From positions 1,167,001-1,231,000 of the forward strand of contig NZ_CP149932.1 in NCBI RefSeq assembly GCF_037949795.1: 64,000 nt of DNA, in the 5' to 3' direction. Each line of letters starts with the position of its first letter. Positions within the stretch are counted from its first letter, which is position 1. The position numbers were made by a program, and so were the translations under genes. The notes under the pieces are model-generated. The model was not told the origin of the DNA, did no database searches, and saw nothing but the letters and a program-made list of their open reading frames with translations. Positions 16,525 through 24,748 of this stretch are shown piece by piece. The DNA comes from Thioclava sp. GXIMD2076 (lineage in GTDB: Bacteria; Pseudomonadota; Alphaproteobacteria; Rhodobacterales; Rhodobacteraceae).

Positions 16525-17221
16525 CCGGTTTACGCCGCGAGCGGAACATGGCGCCGCTCAGAACCTCCCTGAGCTCATCGACAGATGATTTCGGAGGGGC
16601 TTCTGGCACGGAGACCAGTTTGGGCTTTTCAATCTCTGCGCGAGGTTTCTTGCGCAGGGAATGGAAGACCAGAGCGTGGCTTTCGTCCTCTTCCACGGTT
16701 TCGGTTGCAGGCGCAGATACGGGCCCGGCCGCCTCCGTCTCGATCTCCGGCATGGGTGCTGCGGCCTTTTGCAGGGGCGTCTTCACCGTTGCGGCGACGG
16801 GCTCCGGCGCCTTTTCCGGCACCAGGCCGGGGAAGGGCGACTGGTAGCGGCGCGTCAGCTCGCCCTGATTCTGGCCGATGTCATGAAGCGTGCACAGGAA
16901 ATCGTTGGACGGGAACTCATGCAGTGCCACGCGGCCTTCGCCATCATGACGTAACACATAGCCCAGACTGCGCAATTGCGCCTGAAGGTCGAGCCAACCG
17001 TCTGCAAGATCAAAACACTGGGTAAGCGACGCCTGCTTGCGCAGGCGTTCGGTCACTGATGCGGCCTCTTGCGAAAGAGAAGCCAAGAGCGCGCCACGGA
17101 TGATATCCGCGGGGGCTTTAGCCTGAGCGCGCGCAGAGAGTTCGATCTGACGGATCATCTCGGCGGGCAGGCGAAGGGTGACGAGGTGTGATGCAATCTG
17201 GGTCATGTCGCCAGATTGCAT
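16481..17221 (-). CDS. Unknown protein with ribbon-helix-helix-like N-terminus
   Basis: A 246-residue protein that I do not recognise. The first 45 residues (SHLVTLRLPAEMIRQIELSA then PADIIRGALLASL) resemble an Arc/CopG ribbon-helix-helix domain: a beta strand with alternating residues then two helices. The middle (70-115) is a compact region with EFPSNDFLCTLHDIGQNQG. The C-terminal half is Pro/Glu/Ala-rich and probably disordered, ending with a basic SRRK patch. The ATG at 17221 is preceded by AAGGAT at a good distance; 17206 is an alternative. Its 3' end overlaps muiA antisense by 44 bases. DNA binding is an inference from the N-terminus only. Confidence 0.6.
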   Translation of the reverse strand: MQSGDMTQIASHLVTLRLPAEMIRQIELSARAQAKAPADIIRGALLASLSQEAASVTERLRKQASLTQCFDLADGWLDLQAQLRSLGYVLRHDGEGRVALHEFPSNDFLCTLHDIGQNQGELTRRYQSPFPGLVPEKAPEPVAATVKTPLQKAAAPMPEIETEAAGPVSAPATETVEEDESHALVFHSLRKKPRAEIEKPKLVSVPEAPPKSSVDELREVLSGAMFRSRRKPVSEEPDLLATRIAS

Positions 17222-17274
17222 CCCTATCCTTAATCGCGAGTTAAGCGCGCTTAGTCTTTTTTATTAAAATCGCT

Positions 17275-17931
17275 TCAAACGTTCTCGAAGCCATTCGTGT
17301 TGGGGTTGTATTGGCACAGATTGCCGCTGCCGATGTCATGCCACAGTCCGTGCAGCGTCATCTGACCCGATTCGACGGCCGAGGTGACGAAGGGGAACGT
17401 CATCAGGTTCTCGAGGCTGACCATGACGGCTTCCTTTTCGAGCGCCGTGATTCGTTCCTCTTCGGGCAGATCCTTGACCCGCTCGAAACCCGGACGCAGC
17501 AGGTTCAGCCACGCGCCGACGAAGGAGGTTTTCTCCTCGAGTTCGGGGGCATGCCCCGTGCACATCGCATTGCAGCCCGCGACACCGCCGCATTTGGAGT
17601 GACCCAGCACGATCAGATGCGAGACCTTAAGCGCCTGCACGGCATATTCTACCGCCGCCGAGGTGCCGTGATGCTCGCCATCGAGCTCGTAGGGCGGCAC
17701 GAGATTGGCGATATTGCGGTGGATGAAGAACTCGCCCGAGTCTGCCCCGAAGATCGAGGTGACATGCACGCGCGAATCACAGCACGAGATCACCATTGCA
17801 CGCGGGCGCTGACCCTCGTCCGCGAGCTTCTTGTACCAGACCGAATTCTCGGAATAGGTGGTGGCTTTCCAGCCGTGGAAGCGTTGAACCAGAGTAGGCG
17901 GCAACAGTTTTACACGTTCCCTCATGATCAT
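17275..17931 (-). CDS. Beta-class carbonic anhydrase
   Basis: A 218-residue enzyme interconverting CO2 and bicarbonate. Zinc ligands are visible: Cys51 in ISCCDSR with the Asp52-Arg54 dyad, His111 and Cys114 in LGHSKCGG. GEFFIHRNIANLVPP (residues 66-80) is also family-typical. The length suits the clade B beta-CAs of proteobacteria. No signal peptide, so cytoplasmic. ATGs at 17931 and 17925 are both usable. It is divergent from the Hpt-like gene, with a 239-base gap. Confidence 0.95.
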   Translation of the reverse strand: MIMRERVKLLPPTLVQRFHGWKATTYSENSVWYKKLADEGQRPRAMVISCCDSRVHVTSIFGADSGEFFIHRNIANLVPPYELDGEHHGTSAAVEYAVQALKVSHLIVLGHSKCGGVAGCNAMCTGHAPELEEKTSFVGAWLNLLRPGFERVKDLPEEERITALEKEAVMVSLENLMTFPFVTSAVESGQMTLHGLWHDIGSGNLCQYNPNTNGFENV

Positions 17932-18170
17932 CCCCTATATGATTTGCACCTACTTAGACCTGAAAAAACCGGAGTTCGAGCAAAATTCCCGTAATTAGGC
18001 AGAGTTTTTCCTATTTATGAAATCATTTCTTGAGACCTATGCGCCAAGGTGAACGCGACCGTGGGGGTCGTTGGGGGCAGGCTTTACCTGCCGTGAAGGG
18101 GTCATGGGAGCCATGCGTGTGTTTGCATGGCCGTTACGATGTGACCCGACGCAATGCGGAGGGTGCCAGT

Positions 18171-18551
18171 TTGGCAAATGTTATGAAGTTGCGCTGCAAT
18201 GAGTCGGTGCGGATTGAACAGGCCCGGATCGTCGCGCTCTATGCCCAGTTGGGACAGCAGGCGGCAGAACGGTTGATGGCCAGCGCAATCGAGGATCTCG
18301 CGATGCACATGGTCGCGATTGATGCTGCTGTCCAGAAAAACGAGCTGGACGCCTTCGACGAGGCCGTGACCGCGCTGATTCCGCTGGCTCGTCAGGTGGG
18401 GATGACCAAGCTCGAACAGGTCACGCGCGATCTGCGCGACTGTATGCGCCGGAAGGATATGGTGGCCACGCGGGCTGTCCTGTCGCGGCTGATGCGGATC
18501 GGTGACCGCTCCCTGAGCGAGGTCTGGGATCTGGAAGATATGAGCATCTGA
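18171..18551 (+). CDS. Small all-helical protein resembling an Hpt domain, function unknown
   Basis: A 126-residue protein. The best start is TTG at 18171: GGAGGG lies 7 bases upstream, whereas the in-frame ATG at 18183 would be 19 bases from that site. The sequence is entirely helical in pattern (RIVALYAQLGQQAAERLM, LAMHMVAIDAAVQKNELDAF, EAVTALIPLARQVGMTKLEQV, RRKDMVATRAVLSRLM). The third segment, with D-x3-A...ALIPLARQVGMTKLEQVTRDL, lines up with the HSLKGxxxxxGxxxL core of histidine phosphotransfer domains, but the phospho-accepting His position is not His. It is followed by the aminopeptidase gene on the same strand, 110 bases away. Confidence 0.65.
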   Translation: MANVMKLRCNESVRIEQARIVALYAQLGQQAAERLMASAIEDLAMHMVAIDAAVQKNELDAFDEAVTALIPLARQVGMTKLEQVTRDLRDCMRRKDMVATRAVLSRLMRIGDRSLSEVWDLEDMSI

Positions 18552-18661
18552 GATGCTTTCGCAAAGCCGCGTGATCGGGTGGTGGTGCATGCGGGCTACC
18601 CCTTGCGGGTGGCGTGCAGCAGACTAGGCTAGGGATCAACTCAAATGACCCGGAAAGTCAG

Positions 18662-20062
18662 ATGTCCTTGCCTATCTTGCCCGACCGCCCTGCCATGCGT
18701 TTTGCCACAGCCGATGCGCCATTGCCGCTTTATGTGACCGAAGGGCCGCTGCCTGAGGCGCTGACGCCCGCACAGGCCGCTTGGGCCAGGGCGCAAGGTT
18801 TCAGCGAGGCGCTGGGGCAGGTCTGTGTGCTGCCCTCCGCAGAGGGCGGTATCGCTGCGGCGCTCTTTGGCTGGGGCAGTAATGCCACGCGGGCCCGCAG
18901 CCGGTTCCCTCTGGCGCGCGCTGCTCATGCGCTGCCCGAAGGGGTCTGGTCCATCACGGGGCTTGCGGAGGACCAGCTGGAAGAGGCAGCCCTCGGCTGG
19001 CTTCTGGCGGGCTATGCCTATGATCGTTATGCCGCGGCCAGCACGCCCAAGGCACGGCTCGTCTGCCCCGAGGGGGTGGACGCCTCGCGCCTCGAGGCGA
19101 TTGCCGCAGGCGAGGCGTTGACCCGCGATCTGATCAACACGCCGGCCAATGATATGGGGCCGGCAGAGCTGGAGCGCGCGATCAAGGATCTCGCCGATTG
19201 CCACGGTGCCGAGATCAACTCCATCGTGGGCGAGAAGCTTCTCGAGAGGGGGTTCCCGCTCGTCTACACGGTAGGTCAGGCCAGTCCGCGCGCGCCGCGT
19301 CTTGTGGAAATGCGCTGGGGCAGCGAGGGGCCGGAGCTGACGCTTGTCGGCAAGGGCGTCTGCTTTGATACCGGTGGTCTGAACCTCAAACCCGGTAGCT
19401 CGATGGGGTTGATGAAGAAGGATATGGGCGGCGCGGCCACCGTGCTGGGGCTTGCGCATATGATTATGGCGCTGAAACTGCCGCTGCGCTTGCGGGTGCT
19501 GGTGCCTGCGGTCGAGAATGCGGTGTCGGGAGATGCGTTCCGTCCGCAGGATATCTATACCTCCCGCAAAGGGCTGACGGTCGAGATCAATAATACCGAT
19601 GCCGAGGGGCGTCTGGTTCTGGCCGATGCGCTGGCCTATGCCGATGAGGAAAGCCCCGATCTGATCCTGTGCATGGCCACGCTAACCGGTGCGGCCCGTG
19701 TGGCGCTGGGGCCGGATGTGCCGCCCTTCTATACCGATGACGAGGCGCTGGCCGCGGCACTGGCGGGAGCGGCCAAGCAGGTCGCCGATCCGCTTTGGCG
19801 GATGCCGTTCTGGGAACCCTACGAGGAGAAGATCGAACCGGGGATCGCCGATATCGACAATGCGCCCGCAGGCGGCATGGCAGGCTCTATCACGGCGGCG
19901 CTGTTCCTGCGCCGCTTCGTGACCGAAACCGAGCGGTTTGCCCATTTCGATATCTATGGCTGGCAGCCCTCCGCGATGCCGGGCCGTCCGAAGGGCGGGG
20001 TGGGTCAGGGCGCGCGCGCCATTCTGGCCAGCTTGCCGGATGTGCTGGGGCTCGGCGCATGA
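18662..20062 (+). CDS. M17 family leucyl aminopeptidase
   Basis: A 466-residue cytosol aminopeptidase. The two-metal catalytic region is clear: VGKGVCFDTGGLNLKP (near residues 232-248) with the conserved Lys and Asp, MKKDMGGAATV, and NTDAEGRLVLADAL (near 310), the M17 signature. It removes N-terminal residues from peptides in the cytoplasm and is usually a hexamer. The start at 18662 gives the usual N-terminus; a frame extending to 18614 is not supported by a ribosome site. Its stop overlaps the ATG of the NlpC/P60 gene (ATGA), a coupling common in Rhodobacterales. Confidence 0.9.
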   Translation: MSLPILPDRPAMRFATADAPLPLYVTEGPLPEALTPAQAAWARAQGFSEALGQVCVLPSAEGGIAAALFGWGSNATRARSRFPLARAAHALPEGVWSITGLAEDQLEEAALGWLLAGYAYDRYAAASTPKARLVCPEGVDASRLEAIAAGEALTRDLINTPANDMGPAELERAIKDLADCHGAEINSIVGEKLLERGFPLVYTVGQASPRAPRLVEMRWGSEGPELTLVGKGVCFDTGGLNLKPGSSMGLMKKDMGGAATVLGLAHMIMALKLPLRLRVLVPAVENAVSGDAFRPQDIYTSRKGLTVEINNTDAEGRLVLADALAYADEESPDLILCMATLTGAARVALGPDVPPFYTDDEALAAALAGAAKQVADPLWRMPFWEPYEEKIEPGIADIDNAPAGGMAGSITAALFLRRFVTETERFAHFDIYGWQPSAMPGRPKGGVGQGARAILASLPDVLGLGA

Positions 20063-20916
20063 CCCCTGCCGGATGTGATCCGCTGGCGGGGCGTGACCGG
20101 CGGCTGACGCCCTATTCGGGATCGGTCGCCCTGCGCAGCCTTACGGGGGAGGTCGAGGCGATCAGCTTTACCGACGGGCGGCCCGCGCGGGTGGTCGTGC
20201 CGGTGGTCGATCTCTGCGATGCGCCCGAGGGCGCGCGCGACCGGCAGCTTCTGTTCGGAGCTTCGGTGACCGTGGTCGACGAGCGTGCCGGTTGGGCCTT
20301 CGTGCAGGCCGAGGCCGATGGCTATTGCGGCTGGGTCGGGCTGCCTGCTCTGGGGGAGGCCAGGGCCGCCACCCATATCGTGCGGGCGCCCGCGACCCAT
20401 ATCTATTGCGAGGCCTCCATCAAGCGTGGCGAGGTCATGGCGCTGTCGATGGGGGCGACGCTGACGGTTCTGCGCGAGGAGGGACCGTTTGCGGTGACCG
20501 AGGAGGGGTTCGTGCCCCGACCGCATCTGCGCCCGCTGGACCAACCGGAAAGCGACCCTGCCACTGTGGCCGAGCGCCTGCTGGGGGCGCCCTATCTCTG
20601 GGGCGGCAACGGTTATGACGGGATCGATTGTTCGGGGTTGGTGCAGGCGGCGTTTGCGGGCTGCGGGATTGCCTGTCCGGGCGATAGCGACCTGCAATGG
20701 AAAAGCTTCGGTCAGGAGCTTCTGGACGAGACTCCGATCCAGCGTGGCGATCTGTTCTTCTGGAGGGGGCATGTGGCGATGGCGGTGAGTGAGACGCAGC
20801 TGGTCCATGCCAACGGCCATGCGATGGCGGTAAGCCACGAGCCGATCCGGGAGACGATGGCGCGGATCCAAGCTGCGGGCGAGGGGGCCTATCTCGGGCG
20901 CAAGCGGCGCCTGTAA
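20059..20916 (+). CDS. NlpC/P60 family cysteine peptidase (gamma-D-glutamyl-diamino acid endopeptidase type)
   Basis: A 285-residue protein. The N-terminal half holds SH3b-like segments (VDERAGWAFVQAEADGYCGW then a second one ending FVPRPHL). The C-terminal NlpC/P60 domain has the catalytic Cys in YDGIDCSGLVQAAF (near residue 194), and GDLFFWRGHVAMAV with the catalytic His (near 237), then LVHANGHAM. It would cleave cell-wall peptides, here probably cytoplasmic muropeptide recycling because no signal peptide is seen and it is translated in overlap with the M17 aminopeptidase. That pairing suggests sequential breakdown of peptides. Confidence 0.85.
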   Translation: MTPAGCDPLAGRDRRLTPYSGSVALRSLTGEVEAISFTDGRPARVVVPVVDLCDAPEGARDRQLLFGASVTVVDERAGWAFVQAEADGYCGWVGLPALGEARAATHIVRAPATHIYCEASIKRGEVMALSMGATLTVLREEGPFAVTEEGFVPRPHLRPLDQPESDPATVAERLLGAPYLWGGNGYDGIDCSGLVQAAFAGCGIACPGDSDLQWKSFGQELLDETPIQRGDLFFWRGHVAMAVSETQLVHANGHAMAVSHEPIRETMARIQAAGEGAYLGRKRRL

Positions 20917-20917
20917 T

Positions 20918-21256
20918 TCAGTCGATCGGGCGGATCAGCTTGCGCTCCAGCACTTGCAGCACCTGCGCAAGGTCGTGACCGCGCTTGAGGATCCGCCCGT
21001 CCATCCCGATAACCGAATACATCCCCTGTTTGTTGCGCAGGGCGGGACGTTTCTCTATCCGGTAGATCGGAAATTCCGCCGCCCGCCGGAACACCGAGAA
21101 AATCGCGACATCCCTGAGGAAGCTCATCCCGTAATCGCGCCATTCGCCCGCGGCGACCATGCGCCCGTAGACGGACAGGATCACCGAAAGCTCGCGGCGG
21201 TCAAAGGCGATTTGGGGCGTGCCTCCCGGAAGAGGCGGCATATTCTGCACTGTCAT
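20918..21256 (-). CDS. DUF2794 domain protein
   Basis: A 112-residue protein matching the alphaproteobacterial DUF2794 family: FDRRELSVILSVYGRMVAAGEWRDYGMSF, then a basic RIEKRPALRNKQGMYSVIG (around residues 66-85) and a C-terminal LERKL. Function is unknown. It is convergent with the NlpC/P60 gene, leaving one base between the stops. The 387-base stretch upstream carries hairpins and is described separately. Confidence 0.8.
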   Translation of the reverse strand: MTVQNMPPLPGGTPQIAFDRRELSVILSVYGRMVAAGEWRDYGMSFLRDVAIFSVFRRAAEFPIYRIEKRPALRNKQGMYSVIGMDGRILKRGHDLAQVLQVLERKLIRPID

Positions 21257-21643
21257 GGACCCAGCCTGCCACTAGTTTGAATTTTACGCAATCGTCACGC
21301 CAAAAGGAACGCGAGCTGCGAACAGCATCGTGAACAGGCCCTAAACGGCCTTAATCAATTCACGGTTTAGCCGTGATCCAAACGTGAAATGACCTTAATC
21401 CTCCCCACATGCCGCCCTGATCTGCTGTCAGAAATAGCGATAGCGAAAGCAAACGCTCTGCTCCGGTGTCGCACGCAACAGCCCCCACCCAGTCGGCGAT
21501 GCCGGAGCAGTTTTCCCCATAGCGATGACACCGGATGCGATGAAAGCTCTCAGCTTTTGCGTGGGTGATGGACCGATTGTGATGTCGCCCTCGCGCAGGG
21601 GTGAGCTATCTTGATCTCACGGGATTTCAGCAAAGGAGCGGAT
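21257..21643. other. Longest gene-free stretch, structured
   Basis: This 387-base gap separates the divergent DUF2794 and cytochrome c' genes. No credible open frame is seen. It holds three short inverted repeats on the plus strand: AGGCC-N6-GGCCT (21336-21351), CACGG-N5-CCGTG (21361-21375) and the long hairpin ending at 21514. CTAAAC at 21341-21346 could also pair with GTTTAG at 21365-21370, so the first two folds are alternatives. It is comparatively AT-rich and should contain the promoters of both flanking genes. Confidence 0.5.
21458..21514 (+). ncRNA. Candidate small RNA 3' end or orphan terminator hairpin
   Basis: CTGCTCCGG (21458-21466) pairs perfectly with CCGGAGCAG (21502-21510), and six further pairs (two G-U) extend it to a 15-bp stem with a 23-nt C-rich loop, followed by TTTT. 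No coding gene ends just upstream on this strand, the nearest plus-strand gene ending some 540 bases earlier. It therefore looks like the end of an unannotated plus-strand transcript starting within 21257-21458. No known RNA family is recognised. Confidence 0.35.
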
Positions 21644-22078
21644 ATGCACCATTACATCAAAGCCCCTGTCGCCATTCTTACAGTGATCGGATCGGTTGCG
21701 ATTGCCAATGCCGATGCGGCCGACCCCACCGTGAAAGCGTGGCAGGACGGCATGCACGAGCTGCGCCAGTCCAGCAATATCCTCGGGGACATGGCCAAGA
21801 AGAAATCCGATTTCAATGCCGATATCGCGGGCTCGGCCGCGCAGGCGATGCAGGAAGAGGCCAAGAAGCTGCCGGAGCTGTTCAAGACTAAGGCCGAGGA
21901 TCCCGAATCGGATGCCAAATCCGGTATTTGGGACAATTGGGAGGAATTTACCTCGCACGCCAAGGATCTGGAGATGGCCGCCGCCGATATGGATACGTCC
22001 AGCCTCGCGGGCGTGCAGGCGGGCATGAAAGCCGTAGGCGGCGCCTGTGCGGCCTGCCACAAGGAATTCAAGGACTGA
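21644..22078 (+). CDS. cycP: Cytochrome c' (c-prime)
   Basis: A 144-residue periplasmic haem protein: signal peptide (APVAILTVIGSVAIANADA) and a four-helix bundle with the haem-binding CAACH motif at the very C-terminus (Cys135, Cys138, His139), the arrangement unique to cytochrome c' and cytochrome c-556. These bind NO/CO at the distal face and help protect phototrophic and denitrifying alphaproteobacteria from nitric oxide. AAAGGAG precedes the ATG. A high-spin c' versus low-spin c-556 assignment depends on a Met near the N-terminus of the mature chain, which I cannot settle; Met38-like residues (DGMHEL) are present. Confidence 0.85.
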   Translation: MHHYIKAPVAILTVIGSVAIANADAADPTVKAWQDGMHELRQSSNILGDMAKKKSDFNADIAGSAAQAMQEEAKKLPELFKTKAEDPESDAKSGIWDNWEEFTSHAKDLEMAAADMDTSSLAGVQAGMKAVGGACAACHKEFKD

Positions 22079-22087
22079 AACGCGAAA

Positions 22088-22114
22088 CGGCCCCGGAGGT
22101 CCGGGGCCGCTTTT
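22088..22114 (+). terminator. Rho-independent terminator after cytochrome c'
   Basis: CGGCCCCGG (22088-22096) pairs with CCGGGGCCG (22101-22109) over the loop AGGT, followed by CTTTTC. Confidence 0.8.
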
Positions 22115-22402
22115 CTAGCCGCAAAGCAGTGCGGTGATGGTGCCCGCCGCATCCGTTTGGATCCTTAGCCGCTCGGGACGGAAATCCATCGTCTGCAGAC
22201 TGCCGGGAGCCTCGACGCGGTGCGATTCAGGCCAGTCGGCCTGATCGAAGCGCGCAAGCGGCGCACCGATGCGGTCCTGCAACCGGTCCGCCCCGCATTG
22301 CGCGGGCGGCAGATCACCGGGCGCCTCTGGCTGTGGCGCGGGGCTCTGACAGGCCGTCAGCGCCAGAAGCCCTGCGATCCCCCAGAAGGTATTGCGGCGC
22401 AT
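22115..22402 (-). CDS. Lipoprotein with I78 peptidase-inhibitor-like domain (second of a tandem pair)
   Basis: A 95-residue protein. The N-terminus is a lipoprotein signal with lipobox LTAC (Cys18). The mature part, after a Pro-rich linker, has QCGADRLQDRIG, HRVEAPGS, TMDFRPERLRI and ends ITALLCG, matching the I78 inhibitor fold (two Cys, an RIG turn, an R-x2-xPG loop and T-x-DF-x3-RL strand). It would be anchored in the envelope and may inhibit serine proteases. The ATG at 22402 overlaps the stop of the preceding lipoprotein gene (TGATG), so the two are coupled; an in-frame TTG at 22411 is less likely. Confidence 0.7.
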   Translation of the reverse strand: MRRNTFWGIAGLLALTACQSPAPQPEAPGDLPPAQCGADRLQDRIGAPLARFDQADWPESHRVEAPGSLQTMDFRPERLRIQTDAAGTITALLCG

Positions 22403-22749
22403 CAGCCGCAATCCACGTTATAGACATTGCCCATCTCGTCGAGGCGGAACACTATCCGGTGGGGCTGGTAGATCTGGTCCTCGACCCCGCGCCAGCGGAC
22501 GACGCGATATTTCTTGTCGCCCAGCGGCAGGCCGGCGATGGCGCTTTCGGGCTGGCCCAGAATATAGGAATATTCCTTGGCTCCGCACAGGTCGGGCTCG
22601 CGCTCGTTCAGGCCGTCTGCGGTATCGGCTGCGCCAATCATCGCTTGTGCTGATTCGGGCAGAATGGGGGTGGGGGCCAGCTCTTGCTGCGAAGGCTGGC
22701 AGGCAGCCAGTAGGGCAATGGCTGCGAAGGCGTAAACTCGGGTCAACAT
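22402..22749 (-). CDS. Lipoprotein with I78-like domain (first of a tandem pair)
   Basis: A 115-residue lipoprotein: signal MLTRVYAFAAIALLAAC with lipobox Cys17, then a Pro/Gln-rich linker and a domain with DLCGAKEYSYILGQPES, YRVVRWRGVED, RIVFRLDEMGNVYNVDCG. The two Cys and the R-x-V-x-R...D-x-x-x-R-I-x-F-x-L order parallel the downstream protein and the I78 family, suggesting duplication and divergence. Periplasmic or outer-membrane attachment is inferred from the lipobox. Divergent from adhI with a 73-base gap. Confidence 0.65.
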   Translation of the reverse strand: MLTRVYAFAAIALLAACQPSQQELAPTPILPESAQAMIGAADTADGLNEREPDLCGAKEYSYILGQPESAIAGLPLGDKKYRVVRWRGVEDQIYQPHRIVFRLDEMGNVYNVDCG

Positions 22750-22822
22750 GTCGCTCTCTTGCTTGTGTTTGATCGCATTGTGCCTCAGGTTCGGACAAAA
22801 TTCCATATGACGGAGAAGTCCG

Positions 22823-23953
22823 ATGAGAACCCGTGCTGCAGTTGCACTAGAAGCAGGTAAGCCCTTGGAAATCATGGAGGTCGAACTCGACGCTCCGAAG
22901 AAGGGCGAGGTGCTGATCGAAATCAAGGCCACGGGGCTTTGTCACACGGATGCCTTCACGCTGTCGGGCGCGGACCCCGAGGGGCTTTTCCCGTCGATTC
23001 TCGGCCATGAGGGTGCAGGGGTCGTGATCGAGGTGGGCGAGGGTGTCACCACGCTGAAACCCGGCGATCATGTGATCCCGCTCTACACGCCCGAATGCCG
23101 TGAATGCCCCTCCTGCCGCTCGGGCAAGACCAACCTGTGCACCGCGATCCGCAACACCCAGGGTCAGGGCCTGATGCCCGATGGCACCACGCGCTTCCAT
23201 ATGCTCGATGGCACGCCGATCTATCACTATATGGGCTGCTCGACCTTTGCCAACCACACCGTGATGCCCGAGATCGCGCTGGCCAAGGTGCGTGAGGACG
23301 CGCCTTTCGAGAAGATCTGCTATATCGGCTGCGGCGTGACCACCGGCATCGGTGCCGTGATCAATACCGCAGGCGTCGAGATCGGCTCGACCGCGGCGGT
23401 ATTTGGCTTGGGCGGGATCGGTCTGAACGTCATTCAGGGTCTGCGGATGGCCGGGGCCGATATGATCATCGGTGTCGATCTGAATGACGACAAAGCCGAG
23501 ATGGCGAAGAAATTCGGCATGACCCATTTCGTGAACCCCTCGAAGATCGAAGGCAGCGTGGTGCAGGAGATCGTGAACCTCACCAAGAAGGGCGATGACC
23601 AGATCGGCGGCGTGGATTACTCCTTCGATGCGACGGGCAACGTGAAGGTCATGCGTGATGCTCTGGAATGCTCGCATCGCGGCTGGGGGGTGTCGGTGAT
23701 CATCGGCGTGGCACCGGCAGGCGCCGAGATCTCGACCCGTCCGTTCCAGCTGGTCACGGGCCGCGTCTGGAAGGGCACCGCCTTCGGGGGCGCCAAGGGC
23801 CGGACCGATGTCCCGAAATTCGTCGACTGGTATATGGATGGCAAGATCGAGATCGATCCGATGATCACCCATGAGCTGGCGCTCGAGGAGATCAATCACG
23901 GCTTCGACCTGATGCATGAGGGCAAATCGATCCGCGCGGTCGTGAAATATTGA
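22823..23953 (+). CDS. adhI: S-(hydroxymethyl)glutathione dehydrogenase (class III alcohol dehydrogenase)
   Basis: A 376-residue zinc-dependent MDR enzyme oxidising the formaldehyde-glutathione adduct to S-formylglutathione; also a GSNO reductase. Catalytic-zinc residues Cys40 (GLCHTDAF) and His62 (GHEGAG) and the structural-zinc set Cys92, Cys95, Cys98, Cys106 are all present. [13 protein letters not shown] is the NAD loop with Asp in GVDLNDDK. It corresponds to FrmA/AdhC and to AdhI of Rhodobacter sphaeroides. No esterase (fghA/frmB) is next to it here, and no FrmR-type regulator is seen. ACGGAGAAG precedes the ATG. Confidence 0.95.
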   Translation: MRTRAAVALEAGKPLEIMEVELDAPKKGEVLIEIKATGLCHTDAFTLSGADPEGLFPSILGHEGAGVVIEVGEGVTTLKPGDHVIPLYTPECRECPSCRSGKTNLCTAIRNTQGQGLMPDGTTRFHMLDGTPIYHYMGCSTFANHTVMPEIALAKVREDAPFEKICYIGCGVTTGIGAVINTAGVEIGSTAAVFGLGGIGLNVIQGLRMAGADMIIGVDLNDDKAEMAKKFGMTHFVNPSKIEGSVVQEIVNLTKKGDDQIGGVDYSFDATGNVKVMRDALECSHRGWGVSVIIGVAPAGAEISTRPFQLVTGRVWKGTAFGGAKGRTDVPKFVDWYMDGKIEIDPMITHELALEEINHGFDLMHEGKSIRAVVKY

Positions 23954-23976
23954 CGCCGGTCTATCTGGCAGACGGG

Positions 23977-24001
23977 GAGGGGGCGCTCGCGCCCCCTCTT
24001 T
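23977..24001 (+). terminator. Rho-independent terminator after adhI
   Basis: GAGGGGGCG pairs with CGCCCCCTC (9 bp) across CTCG, followed by TTT. It lies between adhI and the convergent thi operon. Confidence 0.8.
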
Positions 24002-24052
24002 GCGTTTCACGCAAATTCACCCCCTGAGGATATTTTGGGGACGCTGGAAGGA

Positions 24053-24748
24053 TCAGCCGCCCAGATAGGCGCGCAAGGCGGCAGGAGGGTCGGCCAGCAG
24101 GGTGCCTGTGTCTTGCGGGGCTTCGGCGCGGCCATCGGCCACAAGGATGGTCTGCGGGCAGATCGCTTTGGCATCCTCGGGGTCATGGGTAACCATAAGA
24201 AGGGTGAAGCGGTGCTCTGCCGCAAGGGTGCGGGTCAGGGCCAGCATTTCGGATTTCAGGGCAGGACCCAAGGCCGAGAAGGCCTCGTCGAGCAGCAGGA
24301 GCGGGCGGTTGCGCAAGAGTGCACGGGCCAGTGCTGCGCGGCTCTGCTGGCCGCCTGACAGCTCGGCGGGCCTGCGCGGACCGAGCCCCGCAAGCCCCGT
24401 GGCCTCGAGCACGGTCTCGATCCGCGCCCGGTCTGCGGCCGAGAGGTTCAGCCGCGGGGAGATGCCGAGACCGAGATTTTGCGCGATGGTGAGATGGGGA
24501 AAGAGGTTCTGGTCCTGAAAGAGGATCGAGAGCGGGCGTTTGCCCGTGGGCTGGGCGGCCAGATCCTGCCCCTGCCAGAGGATACGCCCGCTTCCGAGCG
24601 GGAATAGCCCCGCGATGGCGGCCAGCAGGGTGGATTTGCCTGCCCCCGAGGGGCCGATCAGCGCGGTATGCTGGCCTTCCCCGATGGTGAGGTCGGCGCA
24701 CAGGCTCCAGTCGTCCTGATGCAGGGTGATGTTATCGAGGGCCAGCAT
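24053..24748 (-). CDS. thiQ: Thiamine ABC transporter ATP-binding protein
   Basis: A 231-residue ABC ATPase: Walker A GPSGAGKSTLLAAIAGLFP near residue 32, Q-loop in LFQDQNLFPHLT, signature ELSGGQQSRAALARALL, Walker B LLLLDEAFSALG, H-loop VTHDPEDA. The short size without extra C-terminal domain and its place after thiB and thiP identify ThiQ. It energises uptake of thiamine and its phosphates. The start overlaps the end of thiP by 17 bases. Regulated with the operon by the upstream TPP riboswitch. Confidence 0.95.
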   Translation of the reverse strand: MLALDNITLHQDDWSLCADLTIGEGQHTALIGPSGAGKSTLLAAIAGLFPLGSGRILWQGQDLAAQPTGKRPLSILFQDQNLFPHLTIAQNLGLGISPRLNLSAADRARIETVLEATGLAGLGPRRPAELSGGQQSRAALARALLRNRPLLLLDEAFSALGPALKSEMLALTRTLAAEHRFTLLMVTHDPEDAKAICPQTILVADGRAEAPQDTGTLLADPPAALRAYLGG

